Shown piece after piece: positions 33,460 to 46,800 of a stretch of 64,000 nt of DNA (within the stretch, counting starts at the first letter, position 1; each line of letters starts with the position of its first letter). The stretch is from contig NC_045145.1 of NCBI RefSeq assembly GCF_008831285.2, positions 13,886,802 to 13,950,801 of the forward strand, read 5' to 3'. The position numbers and the translations under genes were made by a program. The DNA comes from Nymphaea colorata (Eukaryota > Streptophyta > Magnoliopsida > Nymphaeales > Nymphaeaceae). The notes under the pieces were generated by a model that was not told the origin of the DNA, did no database searches, and was given only the letters and a program-made list of their open reading frames with translations.

Positions 33460-36400
33460 AAAGGCCATGGCGGCGGTGCCAAAAGTTAAGTGATGTACAT
33501 GATCGACACTCAGGAGAGCTGGTTTCTAAATTTGGCTGTATTGGACAGTGAAAAAAAGTTGCTGGCTTTTGTAGATAAATCATCATGCTTGAAATAGGTT
33601 AGGAAGTTTTGGTCGTTGTACTCTGCCCTGTTCCGAGGCAATGGGTGGCTAACAAACAAGAGTTTCTAATTTGTTTGCAGTCTATCGCCCTGCTTCTTAT
33701 GCACAGACTACATATATATATAGGTGAATCGCTGAGCATGGATGCCAATGAGGAAAAAAGCTTCTCACTTCCCTTTTCTGATATTCGATCTGATCGAACT
33801 CGTGAACTTTTAGTTAGTGTTCTCTGTATTAGGATGTTCTGCTTCCTTAAGCAAAACCAAGTTTTATTGTAACAATAGAGGAATGAAAAAGTAGATCTAG
33901 ATTATTGAGAGCAGATCCGGTGATATAGCTTCACCAGTGAAAATATACTAAAATTTATGCATGCTTTTCGGTAGGATCATGAAGGATTTCACTATCTTTT
34001 AAGATGCCAATAAGTTCTTTGGCATCTATTCCGAACAGAAATGTACGATTTTAAAACACTTGTCTCTGTGAGCAGGGGAAAGCTCCAGCGTTCACAGGCA
34101 CCCTTCCGGACGATACTGAGATCAGACATCTGGTTTTAGCATAATAAAAAGTTCTTTCAAACTAGTTTTAATGCTAATCCTTATACGATTTCTTTTGCAT
34201 GACGCCTTTGGATCGACAGCGAATTTTTCACTGGTGTCTTGGAAGTTTTTGGTTTTGGCGTGTCAATCTTTGATTACAGGTCGACACTTGGTCGCAAATC
34301 CGATCATAAAAAACGATCAAGTTTACCAACTTCTTGACCTTCGGGATTTTAAGTAAGCTGAAGGAGTTCCTGAATTTGGCGTGATTTTCATGCCCAAGCA
34401 TAGGCTTGATGTATGTACTTACTCGGTGTCTGAGCAGTTCCGTGGTGGGTGGCAGAAAGGAATTTGGTGATCTGTGTTAGTGGTAGGTATGTGGTTAGAA
34501 TATTAATATTCTATGGATTCCGTACGCTTAGGTCCTAGAGAAACCTGCCCTGCTACGGAATATTGCTAAATCTCAAGTTCTTGGTACATAGCACTCATCT
34601 TGGTCCATAGGTAGGTCGCATCTTCAATATTGTAGTCCCCAGTTGGTTCTTTCTTTTTTCCCGACCTCCGTTTGGACCACCAATTTGTCCTTCTTTACTG
34701 AGGCCAAGATCCTGATATCTAATGTCTGAAATCCTAGCTCTTTCCTGCCTTGCGTGCTCAAATCATGAGGAAAAAAGAAAAATTTCAGTGGATGAAAACT
34801 AAAGAGCATGGCAGTTTCTTGGTGCATATTATCTGCCGAATACTATACTCGTCTTTCAAGAACAAGTAGCCTCCCTCGTTACTTTGGCCTCACAGCCATG
34901 GACGCGCACACACAAGGACTTGGTATCAAACTTTCGGCCGAATGGTTAAAGGCCAGCCACTTAGCAGCTGTGAGGGGCCATGTTTAATGAAAAGCAAAAG
35001 GGATTTTCCTGTGGAGAGAAAAAAAAAAAAAAAAAAAAAAGTTGGCTCGCGCCTACCGTTAATTTGACGGGCTAACGGTTGATCGACGGGCATGTGTCGA
35101 CCAAACGGTCAAAAATCTCAGCCCCTTTGCTCACTCTAGACAAATCCATCCCTATCCAATTGCATCCTTGATTTTTGCAGGAAGAATTATTGATCAATTT
35201 AATTTAGTTCCACTAAGTCTCTCTTTTTCTTTCTAGAAGGTAGTAAAAACTGATTCAAAATAATTAACTAGAAATCATTCCTGAGTAAGGAAGGGGTAGG
35301 AATGGACGTCACAGCAGCACATAATTATAGAGAAAACCCTTGATAATTAATCTACAGGCTTTCGTTTCGTTGTCTGTAAAAATGGAAAAGCAAGATAGAA
35401 TAATGGGAGGAAGCGTAGCTGATAAGGATGAGCCCACTCTCGTTTCGGCGTTCCAAGCGAAAGCCCCATTTTCGGAATCGACAAAATCCCTTGAATTATT
35501 GGTTTTGGCTTCTTGAAATTGATAAGAGAAAACAAAAAAAAATCTGACCTCAATGTTATATCGCCATCATCTGCCACCCAAAGTTTTAATGCCTTAAATT
35601 ATTTCTATTAAGAAAAAAACAGTTTATTTGAGAGTCGGTTTTGATTGAATCCGTGTTTTTCTTTTTGTTTTGCAAACAGTCATATTAATGTTTTTTTAAA
35701 TAAAAGTTTTGAACCTTTCTTGTTCCCTACTTTAGCCAAGTTGGGTCAGACACTGATCAATGTGGACAGCTGGAAACTCGACTTTCTTCAGTTCAATAGT
35801 ATAAACAAATAAATAAAAGCAGGGTCTGGAAAACGGAAATATGTCGTTCCTCGTAAGATTTTGGCTGCTCCGTATTATAATTAATCTTTTGCGGCCCTCT
35901 CTGTCACAACCTAGCGAAAAAGAAAGATGGGAAGACCCAACGGCAAACGTTTTAATTAATATCCCTGCACCCGAGGGGCCACAACCAACTACTCCGTGGA
36001 CCGATTCATAAAAGAACTTAAGCCTGTTCCGATAATTGCGTTGTAGCGTCTTTACTACACGTTGGCCGGAGACTAACCGCCGGAGCCGGAGGGTTTTCAA
36101 TCTCAAATCTCACAAATTTCCTCAGAATGGAACATGTTGTTCTCAGGAATGGAACAGAGTTCAATGGCAGAAGGCGAAGGAGTAGATCCTCCGTGTCTCT
36201 CTTTGGAGGTTCCGTTTCATATTTCCACGCGAATGTGGCCCAGCCATCGGGCATATTTGGTTCAAGACTGCCAGAAAAAACGACGTGAAGTTCTCACCGT
36301 TCTAGGGAACGAGAACGAGTTCTAGAGGTGCAATAACTGTTTACTCTTTCTAAGATCCATCTAATCTTTCGAAGAAGGTTCATCAACCAAAAGCACTAAG

Positions 36401-36474
36401 CGTAATGCTCTCAATCAATTGGGTCCATGACTTTGTGCCCATGAAGAAAGTGGTAGCTTAGTGCTGGTTGCTGT
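33460..36474. other. Intergenic DNA downstream of SAUR
   Basis: No gene could be supported. It holds a 22 bp A run (35019-35040) and AT-rich DNA. Short frames near 35347-35577 and 35732-36254 (minus strand) show no recognisable family. Confidence 0.5.
35019..35040. repeat. A22 homopolymer
   Basis: Twenty-two consecutive A residues follow GTGGAGAG. It could be the tail of an old retrotransposed sequence on the plus strand, but the preceding bases do not resemble a known gene or SINE that I recognise. Confidence 0.85.
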
Positions 36475-36510
36475 ATACCTTTTCTCGCCCTTTTGGCTAA
36501 GGTCAAGTGG
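36475..36510 (+). pseudogene. U2 snRNA 5'-end fragment followed by poly(T)
   Basis: The 36 bases starting ATACCTTTTCTCGCCCTTTT and running on through GGCTAAGGTCAAGTGG correspond to the conserved 5' end of U2 snRNA (AUACCUUUCUCGGCCUUUUGGCUAAGAUCAAGUG), with a few changes. The match stops before the branch-point-recognition GUAGUA element and is followed at once by T12. No plant snRNA promoter pair (upstream sequence element plus TATA at fixed spacing) was seen. This is a truncated, probably retroposed fragment and not a working U2 gene. Confidence 0.8.
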
Positions 36511-36569
36511 TTTTTTTTTTTTCTTTTTTCCCTTTTTCCAAATGAAATGTACTCAATGATCGTTGAATT

Positions 36570-36607
<38 letters not shown>

Positions 36608-39186
36608 TCGATTGGTTAGTGTTTCAAAAGATTACAAATTTATAGGTTACATATTGCACGTTCATATCATGATAAAAGGCAGGAGCCGCTCATAGTTGTG
36701 AGAGTCCTTTCATTCTTCATTCCAACATCTTGGAAACGTTGAGATCTCCTTCCCTTTTCTTTCGAGTGCCGTGGAACCACAACCACCCAACTTCTTTACA
36801 TCCACAAATTTGCAGACTCTCAAAGCAGAAAAGCTAAAGATGCAAAACCAACTCCTAACATTCACAAACTTGCATTCAATGAGCAAGAAAGCTAAAGATG
36901 TAGACGGGTTCAATGAGGTGGACATATTTTTGTCATTTTCTTATGCAGCCAATTCAGACTTGACTTACTAATGTATTTAGTTGTCCGTGTTCGACTCGTC
37001 CGTGTTGCTCTAAAATGGACCAATCTCTAAATCGGGTACAAAATATCTTCTTGGCAAATTCGCATGTCCGTGGTCCGTGTGCCGCTTATGTTGATGGACA
37101 TATATATACGTGTCCCTCTATCATGCACCAACGCTGACTTTTTTGGCTCATATTTTTTAAATGCAAAAGCCTTCGTGGCAATTGTTTTTTTGCGACACAT
37201 GGCATAATCCTGATTTCAAATCAATGAACAAGTTTGGACAAGCCGACACATCCGGTAACTCCACTAGAGCTTCACCCACCTGGCTAAAAGATGATCAGTT
37301 GAAAGTCACCTAAGCCCCATATGGCACTAAAGAATGAAACACTTTTATATGTGATAAAGTGTGGTTGCAATCAAAGGGGATATTTTGTAGTGCCCCTTAA
37401 AGAACGAAGATGATGCGAAGCATATATTCCTTAAGTAGGCAAAGTTGAATCGAACAGGCTGCGCAGTTCGTTACCCGAAGGGGGCATGAAAGTGTTCCGC
37501 GTTAGCAGGAAGATAAACCGGGGCCCTTTACTTCGATCAAATCTATCAGGAATATTTCTGAAAATGAAGATCGAATCTGCTGTTTGTATCCTTCTGGAAT
37601 GTTTTCCGTCATGACAGTTCATGTTTTCCCTTTAAAATAATATTGTAGCTAAATACTGAAAGGGAGAAACTGGCATGTCTCGTATACTCTTCTGTTTCGG
37701 GAAGGTTCCGACACCTTATAAAGTTGTATTTGCTTTCTTAATCCAATCTTAATTATATGTATATGTATAATCACCTTTATAACTTACAATTAATCTAGGA
37801 AGAAAAAAATGTAGCCAGCTCTGTTAAACATGACAAGTTACTTTCAAGTCATTAACAAAAATCGATGGCTCACATGAGATGCCAAAAGCCCTGACGGATG
37901 AAAAACCAAGAATACATTTTGTAAAACTGACCGAAACTAAAGCGTGGCAACAAGAAGAAGTTATAAGCAATTAACAACATATTTTAGTGTGTGAAGTAAA
38001 TAAAAACAAATATGAGTATGTATTTTAGGCAACCTAAATCTGTTGAAACAGTGGCAGAGCCAGCAATTTAGGTTGGACAGGATGTAGCTAGGAGCACTCC
38101 ACTAGCTATTCAACGTCTTTTTCAGTGGGTCCGAGGGAGAGAGCGCCCCTTCACCGTGTCTCTGCAACTGCGCCAAGTATGAACTGTCCACTGACAATCC
38201 CTTATCTCGTGTAAATTGAAAGGTGCTCGAAGCTGAGCTAGTTGATACTGTTTCCTTTTCTGAGGTTCTGAGGCCGATATGGAAGTGATCTCATTAATCT
38301 GAAACAAGGAAATCCATTTCATGATAAGATTTTATAATAAGGATCGAAAATCGTATAAGAATCTAAAGTTTTTTCAAAATTATTTGGACGATTATAAAGT
38401 CTATTTACAGGTTCTGATAAAACCATGTTGAGAGTGAGTATGAAAGTTTTTGTTCAGGGAGGAGATCCATCTGTACTGATCAAAAGAAACATTAGCATTT
38501 AACTTTTAGGAGGGACACTTGTTTACCTTGGATATGAAATCGCTGAGGATCGCAGATCCAAGGATTTGAGGTCAGACCCCAGGTCAAACCTTACACTTGA
38601 GGTTCTAGCTACATAATGATGATTTCGATCATCATTTTTACATAATGGTAAAATCCAAAGTTTGATTACTATGTGGGTTCTATGGTTTCAGATCAGCCTT
38701 GGGTCTTATATCTGAAACTATCAAAACATTGATGCAGACCAGGACCCCAGAGGCAGAGGCAGGGGGCATAGAGATAGAGGGGCCTTTGGGCCTCTTTTCC
38801 AGGTGGAGGGTTGTTGACTTCTTACCAACCCAGAATGAATACTTTTAAAGTTTCTGGTTTTATTAGCCAAAACATTGTTTCTAGATGCCACAACAGGATC
38901 TTCCATCAGCGCTTCTGCGAAAACTATTTACATTAACAATGCCTTTCCTAATATACAGTTTATTGACGAAACCTAAACATAAAAAATTGTTATGTAAACT
39001 TTGTTCTTCGTTGTGTGGGGAATGGCCAACAAGTTGGAACCGGCTGCAATGCAGAATTGTTTCAGTGTGATGGCTCCCAGATATTGCAGGTGGAGCCCCA
39101 AAAAGGTAGCCTGATGTGCTGCTGACATGTCAGCCTTGTGCTCTATTTTGGACATAATGGCACCTCAGACGCAGCAAGAAATCTGG
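36511..39186. other. Intergenic DNA with microsatellite
   Basis: It contains an AT dinucleotide run at 36575-36604 and AT-rich DNA. A locally GC-richer stretch near 37440-37540 has unusual composition for the area but no recognised coding content. The GTGGCAGAGCCAG motif at about 38050 resembles transposon-derived plant sequence, with no boundary visible. The last few hundred bases, from about 38.9 kb, are probably the 3' UTR and downstream region of the minus-strand lipase gene. Confidence 0.5.
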
Positions 39187-42100
39187 TCACTCGGCGAGGT
39201 TCTCTTCCCTGGTGATCTCCTCGACTGGGTTCTGCCCTGCCCAAACAGCAGCATCCTGGTACCCAAGTTCAAAGAATTTGTCCAACAGATGATCTTCTGC
39301 TGGTTCCAGCGCCCATTGGAAAAGCTATAGAGTGCAAAGAACCAAGAAGTAACTATATGGAGTCCAGTCGAGCATTACAAAACAAAAAGGTAAAATCTAG
39401 TTCAGGACTCTACCTGGCGTGGGGAGGCCCTATCGGTTGGGTTGCAATCAGGACTTATACCAATATTTGTGAGCCCCAAGCGACTTGCTGGAAATGCACA
39501 TACTCGCACCTACAACATGAGATCAACTATTCATAAATTGAAGCAACATAAGTTAGAAAGCACCAGTTTGAAAAGCTGCAATTTCACACCTGAAAATCTA
39601 GGGGAAGTAAATGAGATTAACTTTTGACATATACTGGTAAAAGGTTTTAACCCAACAAAAATATATCTCTTTGTCATCTGATCATGTTCTTTAACTTGGC
39701 TCAAGTCTTAAACAGGGTAATTCTGCAGGTTAATTCTGAATCAGTTGCCCTGTGAATAAACTTTTGATGCTTCAAGTACACCACTTGAGTTCAAAGATGA
39801 CAACCACAAAAGAAAAAATATATATACATTTTTTTTTTGGAAATATATGGAACAAAAATATCAGCGGAATACCGTATTTGTTGCAGATGTTGGTGGCATA
39901 AATAATGTTAGCCCTCCATCTATACAGATCCGATTACGATACATTGTAACCGGCCTTGGTGCAATATACCTGCACTGGAAAAGAAAATTTTCTAACTGCT
40001 TCGTATGAAAGAGGCAAGAGGACTAAAACTGAGAAAAAATCAGGACAAGGAACTATACCCTGGAATGAATGAAGAGGTAATTACTGCATCAATAAGATCC
40101 TTCCTGGAGTCAAACTGATCTACCAGCAATCCTCTTGGCCTCCCAAACACTTGGGTAACTCCAACTGAAGATGAAACTAGATATAGATGTAGTTGATGCA
40201 GGTAAAAGGAAAACTCTAAAATTACAACCATGTAAAGGACTGTCTACTTCTTATTTGTCCAAGATATATGATGAATTAAGATACAGCTTAGGTGCAATTC
40301 AATGTTCAAACAACCAAGCCTCATTGAATGAAGATCTTCAGGACAAAAGTCCGAAGTGGCATTTTGTTAGATTGGATGAACATTAAATAAAATCACTTAT
40401 CTAGAGAAAGATAAATACTGCTTCTGAACATACTGACAACACATTCTGTAGTGTTGCTTAATTGACACATTCCGTACTATGTCTCACTTTATCTAGAGAG
40501 AAACAAGCAATGACTTTCTGACATATATGACAATGCATTATGTAGAATTGCTTAATTGACACAAATAGAAAAATAGCCACTGCTACTGAACCTGATCAAA
40601 AGGGGAAAACACACATTCACACCCATAGGAAGAAGTTTCCCCAATTTGTATTACTCAAGAAGGAAATTGATGACAAAAAGGTAACGGGTGTATTCCCCTG
40701 ATATACAAACATACCCTAAGTGAATACCGGTCAGACATTGAGGACCAACCCTTATCAGACCATTATGAAGGTCCATGGGAACCAGTCCTGAATTCCAGCT
40801 GATTCAGGACCCAAAACCCTGAAGATTTACTACCCACTGCTGCTCGAAAACAAGAAGTGGCACTTTCTGGATAATTCTTTGTCAAGTATATCCCCAGTTG
40901 TAGATGAAAGCATGGAATAAGTCCATAAAGAACAATATATTGTTTAGAACAATATATTGTTATCATGTGATGCCCTTGGTACAAAATCAGCAAGTGCTTT
41001 CACATTTTCCCCTTTTGCATTCAAATGAAAATTGTTCTGACATTTCTTCTGAATGTTTTTTCTATCAAAAACATAGGCATGTGGTACCCAGCATATCTAG
41101 CAAGAAGAACGTTCTAAAGTGAGAAAGGGAAGACAGAAGGGAATTAAGCACTTCAAAAACAATAAGCACAACATGCTAACTTACTGATTGAAGCATTAAG
41201 GCTTTAGCTCGAGACCATTCAGTCCTACGTTTCATGCCTTGTCAAGAAAAAATCTTGACAAAAAATGCTAGACAAATCTGCATGGGGTGTTTGAGCAAGA
41301 TAAGGCTTTCACCTACAACTTCCCACTCAAATTACTTGGACATGCAGACAAAGACTTCACCTTGGAAACAAACTTTCCACTTTCCATATCTTGCTGCTTC
41401 TTTTGCTACTTCGAGAAAGGGCACAGAGGCATTCCCATGGGGCCTCCGCTTGAGCATCAAGCTTTGGCCTATAAATCCCATAGGTACGAAACTTAACAGG
41501 TTCCATTCATCTCTATTCTCCTTGATGATGAAAACAAGAATACTCATGCAGAAGCAAAACAACTTGCATGTCATGAAAAAAGATGGACCAAGTTGTTCTG
41601 AAACGAACTCAGGTGAATGATGCTTACCTCTGATCCTACCATTTGATTTCTTATGAACATCATCCGGTAAAAAGTTTTCAAGTATATTCCTCAGGACAGC
41701 CTGTAAAAGGGGATAAATCTATCGGTGGCGTACAAACATATGTTATGTGAATGTTCTCCATAACCATGCTGTCCTATGTATATGCAGAAAAAAATTCACC
41801 AGTGCCTAAAGCATGATCTCACAACGAAAACAGATACGAAAAGAAAAAAAAATGCAGGTTAAAAGAACTTCTGGGATGGTCAAATGTGAAATACCTTGAT
41901 GCAATTTTGCATTTCAGTCACAAATTTGAAAAGCATTAGTGTCAAAGATAAGAGGGCGGTTACCCCAAGACGAAATGCTGTGCCATTAAGTCGACAATCT
42001 TCAGCCAGCATTTTCGTGGCTTTCAGAGCGTCCTCCATGGTGTTTCCGGATGCAATAACTGCACAAACTATAGCCCCCGCAGATGAACCAGCTAATGGAG

Positions 42101-43092
42101 TGTTCTCCTGCAGACATAACCCTAATTGAGACAAGATCGGGTCAAGGAGGGAAAAAAAATAAAGAACTTTGTTATTTAATAGAAGCACATTTATACCAAA
42201 GACAGAATGACTGTATTCATTTGCGAGAACTTATGCAGAATTTGTTCGCAACAAATCATCCGACTAAAAAATCCGTCAGAACTAAATTTGTCGACGACTC
42301 AAAAGAAATTCACACCTGCAAAGATAAAACTAGGCGGAATTCCCATTTACAACGGACGCTCCTCCTTGCAAACAGCTAAAATTTTGATATTCCACCAAAG
42401 TATCAAATTGCTAGGTAATCAGAAAGGCACACCGTTGGGTCTAAGCATGAGTCAGAAAACCAGAGAAATAACGGCATCGAGATAACATAAACTGCAGTTG
42501 CACACGACAAAAGCAACACAGAGAAAGAAACTCTTTCCCTTTTCATTACCCGAATGTACCCCTTCTCGAGGAGAAACTGCGCGACGCCAAGATGGTACGG
42601 AAACAAAAGCCCCGCCGCGGAGAAGCTGAACCCGGGGCTCGTAATCTTCGACCGCTCCCTCTCCGCTTCGACGTCCTTCTCCCTCCGCTCCCAGATGACG
42701 GCGGGATCCGCCTCATCGACGATCACGGAAGCCACACCATCTCGATCGCCCTCCCCGGAATCCACCAGGACGGAGCCTCCGCCGGCACGCCGCGTCCTCA
42801 GGAGAGTGGACGCGAGGCCCATGAAGAAATCGCCGGTGGCGACGGCGAACGACCGCTTCTTGGGAAGCTCGACCGACTGCGGAGCATCGTCGGGCGCCTT
42901 ATCCTGCACCGTGGCGAAGAGTCTGAAGGAAGTCGGAGGTCTAACCGCGGGATTCCCCCTAGGCCTGAAGCAGGTGGGGTTGGGGCTCAGCAAGAGGGAG
43001 GGCTTGGCAGCACGGTCGGCAAGAAGGCAGAAGGAAGGGTGGGCGAAAAGCGCGCTGGCCATCGCAGAGCATGCAGCAAGCTTCGGTGCCAT
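39187..43092 (-). CDS. Patatin-like phospholipase, probable plastid protein, 398 aa
   Basis: Patatin-domain proteins are Ser-Asp dyad acyl hydrolases acting on membrane lipids. Seven minus-strand exons: 43092-42550, 42107-41964, 41700-41628, 40164-40059, 39969-39873, 39509-39414 and 39324-39187. The sum is 1,197 nt with phases consistent at every junction. The start MAPKLAACSAMASALF opens a Ser/Ala/Arg-rich leader of about 60 residues resembling a chloroplast transit peptide. The patatin domain starts at GFSFSAAGLLFPYHLGV (about 158-174), has the nucleophile elbow GSSAG (188-192, Ser190) and the catalytic DGG (306-308, Asp306). The usual glycine-rich oxyanion loop appears here as SAAG. The domain layout resembles Arabidopsis At1g33270 as I recall it. 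No in-frame stop or lost catalytic residue was seen. Exon 1 is GC-rich, which explains long antisense frames over it. Substrate unknown. Confidence 0.92.
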
Positions 43093-43250
43093 CTCCCCCG
43101 ACTCTTCCCTTTTGAGTTGAAGAAAGCCCGTCGCTGGGCCCCGTTCTCCCCCGTCCTTTTGTTTTGTTGAACATTCCCCTACTTTTGTCTTCTTTATTTT
43201 ATTCTCAAGGAAACAGTTCGGGTCGGGGTGGCGTGTATTGCCGGGAACCA

Positions 43251-43842
43251 ACCAAGGGAAACTAGCCTAGGAGGAGGAGGAAATGGCTCGGGTTACATGG
43301 ACCCGAAACAGGTCCATAAAATTCGTTTGATTTCATAAATGGGCGTACTTTTTCTGAAATGCTGTGAACTCCTAACTTTTTCAGAATCAACATAGCTTTT
43401 ATACATCATTAACAACAATAACACTAATGATGGCGCCTGTACACTGACTGAGCAACGAGCGGTCCCGATAATGTTTCACATTTTCGATGTAGAACTTGCC
43501 ACCTTGTTCTCGCTCTTTCTTAATTTTCCTTTGTTTTTTGTTTCTCCACTTCTTTTGTTTTTGTTCGTTGGCTTATTTGTATGTTTTATTTTTCTTCGTC
43601 TTTTTGGGGATTTTTTGTGTTTTTGTTATTAAATTCCCGTTTTGTCGTCTCTCTCTCTCTCTCTCCCTCCCCCCCCCCCCCCCCCCCCCAAAAAAACACA
43701 CATTACAGACACTTTTTGACAGCATTTTTGAATAATAATGAACAACAAGAAGAACAATATGAATCGCTCAGGTTCGTATAAACAGAGGATTAAAAAGAGA
43801 ACAGAATTTTAAAAAGGAAATAAAACAAAATTTTTTTGCTGG
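43251..43842. other. Spacer between lipase start and COG4 end
   Basis: Both flanking genes are on the minus strand, so this 0.6 kb must hold the COG4 3' UTR and the upstream promoter of the lipase gene. It contains a CT run (about 43647-43665), 21 C (43669-43689) and seven A. No gene is present. Confidence 0.6.
43646..43696. repeat. (TC)n-C21-A7 simple-sequence tract
   Basis: A TC dinucleotide stretch merges into 21 C residues (43669-43689) and seven A. All-pyrimidine on one strand, then all-purine; exact lengths are uncertain because such runs are difficult to sequence. Confidence 0.85.
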
Positions 43843-46800
43843 TTATAGTTTGAGGGAAGCAATCGCCTCAGGCTTGAAATCCACTCTGAGGCTCAAAACC
43901 CTTCGCACTTCAGCTGGGGTGAGCCTCCATGTCATGGGGCCGGAGTTCTCCCCCCAGAAGTCCAGAATCTCAGAAACCTTCTCCAGGTTCAAAATCGTAG
44001 CCATTTGAGTAAGCCGCGCGAACTTGTCCCTCACCGTCTTTTGAGTCATGGCAGAGAAGTGGCTCACCAGCGCCCTGGTGTCCCTGTCTAGCTGCAAGCC
44101 TCCCAGCTGACTGAACCTCTTCTGCATCATGATCACCTCCAGTCTTTTCACCACAAAATCAATCACCAGGTGCACGAAAGAGTCGTAGTTGTTGCTTGTC
44201 ATCGTGGGCTGCAGCCATGTGGCATTGGCCTCTACAGCATGCAACAGGCTCTGGACCCATGGATCGTTGATCTCGTTCTCCGCATACTCTGCTTCAGACA
44301 ACTCGTAGCTAATGGTAGCAACAATGTCCAAGGCTGGACGGAGGCGCGGCGTCACAGTTGCAACCAGCTGCTCCATGCCTGAATTCAGAACTTGCTTGAA
44401 AGCATTACTCATTTCACCTAGTTCTGATAGGCATGATTTCAACTTCTCCCTGTCTGCTGGCGCTGGGAATACCTGATACAGCATAAGAGAATTTCAACGG
44501 CATTAAGAACAAATGAAAGAGAAAAGGATTGACACCAATAATGGGCACACAAGTTCACAAATTAAATGCAGAATGCGATCAGGCAAAACTTGATCAAATT
44601 CTGTTTTGGAAGCACAATTTGCAGTCATAGTAAACTCTGAAATCAAATTGAAAAACAAAAGACCCTCTGTTAGTTAATTGGCATCAGATGCAGAGACATG
44701 AAATTGTCACTATCTGGAAACTGCAGCCAGGTATCAACAAGCACCTAATATGTTCCCAAAAGTTTATTATCTATTTGCCTTTCAGGTCAAACGGCGTTTG
44801 CTTCGGAGCCTGTTTGGTACAACCAGGTTTCAATAGCCTTCTTCCAAAATCGGAATGTAATTATTGGTTATTTGGTAATGCTAATCCATTTACCAGCTTG
44901 AGTCGGGTTTCTTTAAGGCTTCAATCATCAGAAGGAATAGGTAGACTGCATTTTCAGCTGGGAAGTAGCAGATCATGTTTCATTCATTATGAAGCAACAT
45001 AACATTGTAGACATATGTATTATCCAAGAACATATCAAGAGGCTCAGTTCCATTGACGTAACAGAAAAAGAAGATGAGCTTATTTGGGTTGATGGGAGAG
45101 TAAAGTCAATGAAGGAAGGCTGCTTGCTAGAAGCCACTAGGGAACAAGGATCTCAAGAAACATGTAGGAGGTCAATTTGGAGTTACACTGCTCCAGCGAG
45201 GGCCCAATGGTATCTTTATGTGGCTTGCAAAGAGAGACTCCCCACATATGACAGAATTAAAAAACAAGGCATAGCGCTGGCCAACTGATGTAGCCTAAGT
45301 AAGCAAATGGAAGAAAGCAATAACCACTTGCTTATCACCTGCACAGCTGCATAACACAGTGTGGAACAAGGTGGTTAGGAAGTTTGGTAGAACTCGCACT
45401 CCTTGGCAAGGAATTAAAGCTGAATTTTGTCATGGGATGAGTGTTAAGCTGAAATACAAGTGGCTCTCGAAATGCTGGAAAATCAATTTCCACATGGTGA
45501 TATGGACAATATGGTGGATGAGTAATAGGGTGGTGCATGAGGAGAGTTTTGACAGCAGCTGCCATGGTCTCCCAAACATGATATGGAACTGCTGTAAAGA
45601 AGGGTACCGGGCAATCAAGTGGAACGAAGAAGAAAAGGAAATGATCAGCATTTGGCTGGATACTGGGCTAATTTGTGCAAACAAGTGGAGCAGGATAGCC
45701 CAAAACACAGCCTTAATCATAGCGAGCTACCACAAAGGTAGGCAGAAGTGCAGCTCAGCAGCCATGGGGGCACTCTGATTGTGCGTAGCAGAAGGGAGTA
45801 TCTAACAAGCGATGACGGTAATGAGTTCAGTCTATTAGAATGGGGTATCAACCACAACGTAGGGAATAGAGAACCAATTACACTCATAACAAATGCTAGC
45901 AAATGGAAAAGGAAACTCCGACAACTCCTAGAGGGCAGATGGAGATGGAATACCAAATGGATCATCATTCAGAATGACATGAACAGGGTTACAATTGTTG
46001 ATGCAGACCGCCCAATTCAGCTAGGAAAGATACTCATTGACCACAGAGAGACTGACAGTTCTTATGAACTTGGTTAAATCGTCTTTTGACCCAATCTTTT
46101 TTTGTTAGGTTTTTCTGGAATCTAATTGCCTTGATCTATTGTCAACAAATACCTGATAGCTTTTTCATCTGACTCTATGCATCCCTTATACATCGTTTTT
46201 TTTTAGCTGTATATACCTGTTTGTTTCTCAATAAAAGGCAGGAAGCCTATCTCCCAGCGCAACCGTTCATTGGAACATAACATTTGTAGACAAGATCAAC
46301 AGAAAATCTGGCAAGAGGTACATGAGAGAGCACTTGCCAGTTATACAAAACAAATAACGATCAGTACAGACAGATGGGCAGAAACCAATCATTTCATAGT
46401 CGATAACAAATAACTTCAAGCAACAAAATAATTTTTATTTCTTGATTGCACTGGAGAAAGAGCAAATGTCTCAGCCAGAAGCACAGGATATAGTGGGCTA
46501 GCAGCAAAAACATATCAGCCTTAAAATTTGTGCTTTTATGCACATGAAGGCCCAAATACACATGCCAATACAACGAATTATTAGAAGATAACTAGATACA
46601 ATCCCTAGCAAAATTGCATGACTGCCAAAGAGAGTCAATGCAGGCCACCTAAACAACTGAAAACAAGAATCCTTATCTACATGAGAATCCCATACCACTA
46701 TACCAGGGGATAGTCAATCTATAATTATCCACATAAATAAGGCTCCAATCTCTGGATGAGATGACCAAATCATGAGTCAGCAAAAATCAACTAGAAGAAG

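Noticed and set aside
33054-33551. A 165-codon plus-strand frame overlapping the SAUR.
   Set aside because: It is a different frame from the SAUR homology and its ATG lies upstream of the TATA-predicted transcription start.
36475-36510. Functional U2 snRNA gene.
   Set aside because: The match ends after about 36 bases, lacks the branch-site pairing element and downstream stems, and has no USE/TATA pair.
42554-43170. Two long plus-strand frames (188 and 192 codons).
   Set aside because: Antisense shadows of GC-rich exon 1 of the minus-strand patatin-like gene.
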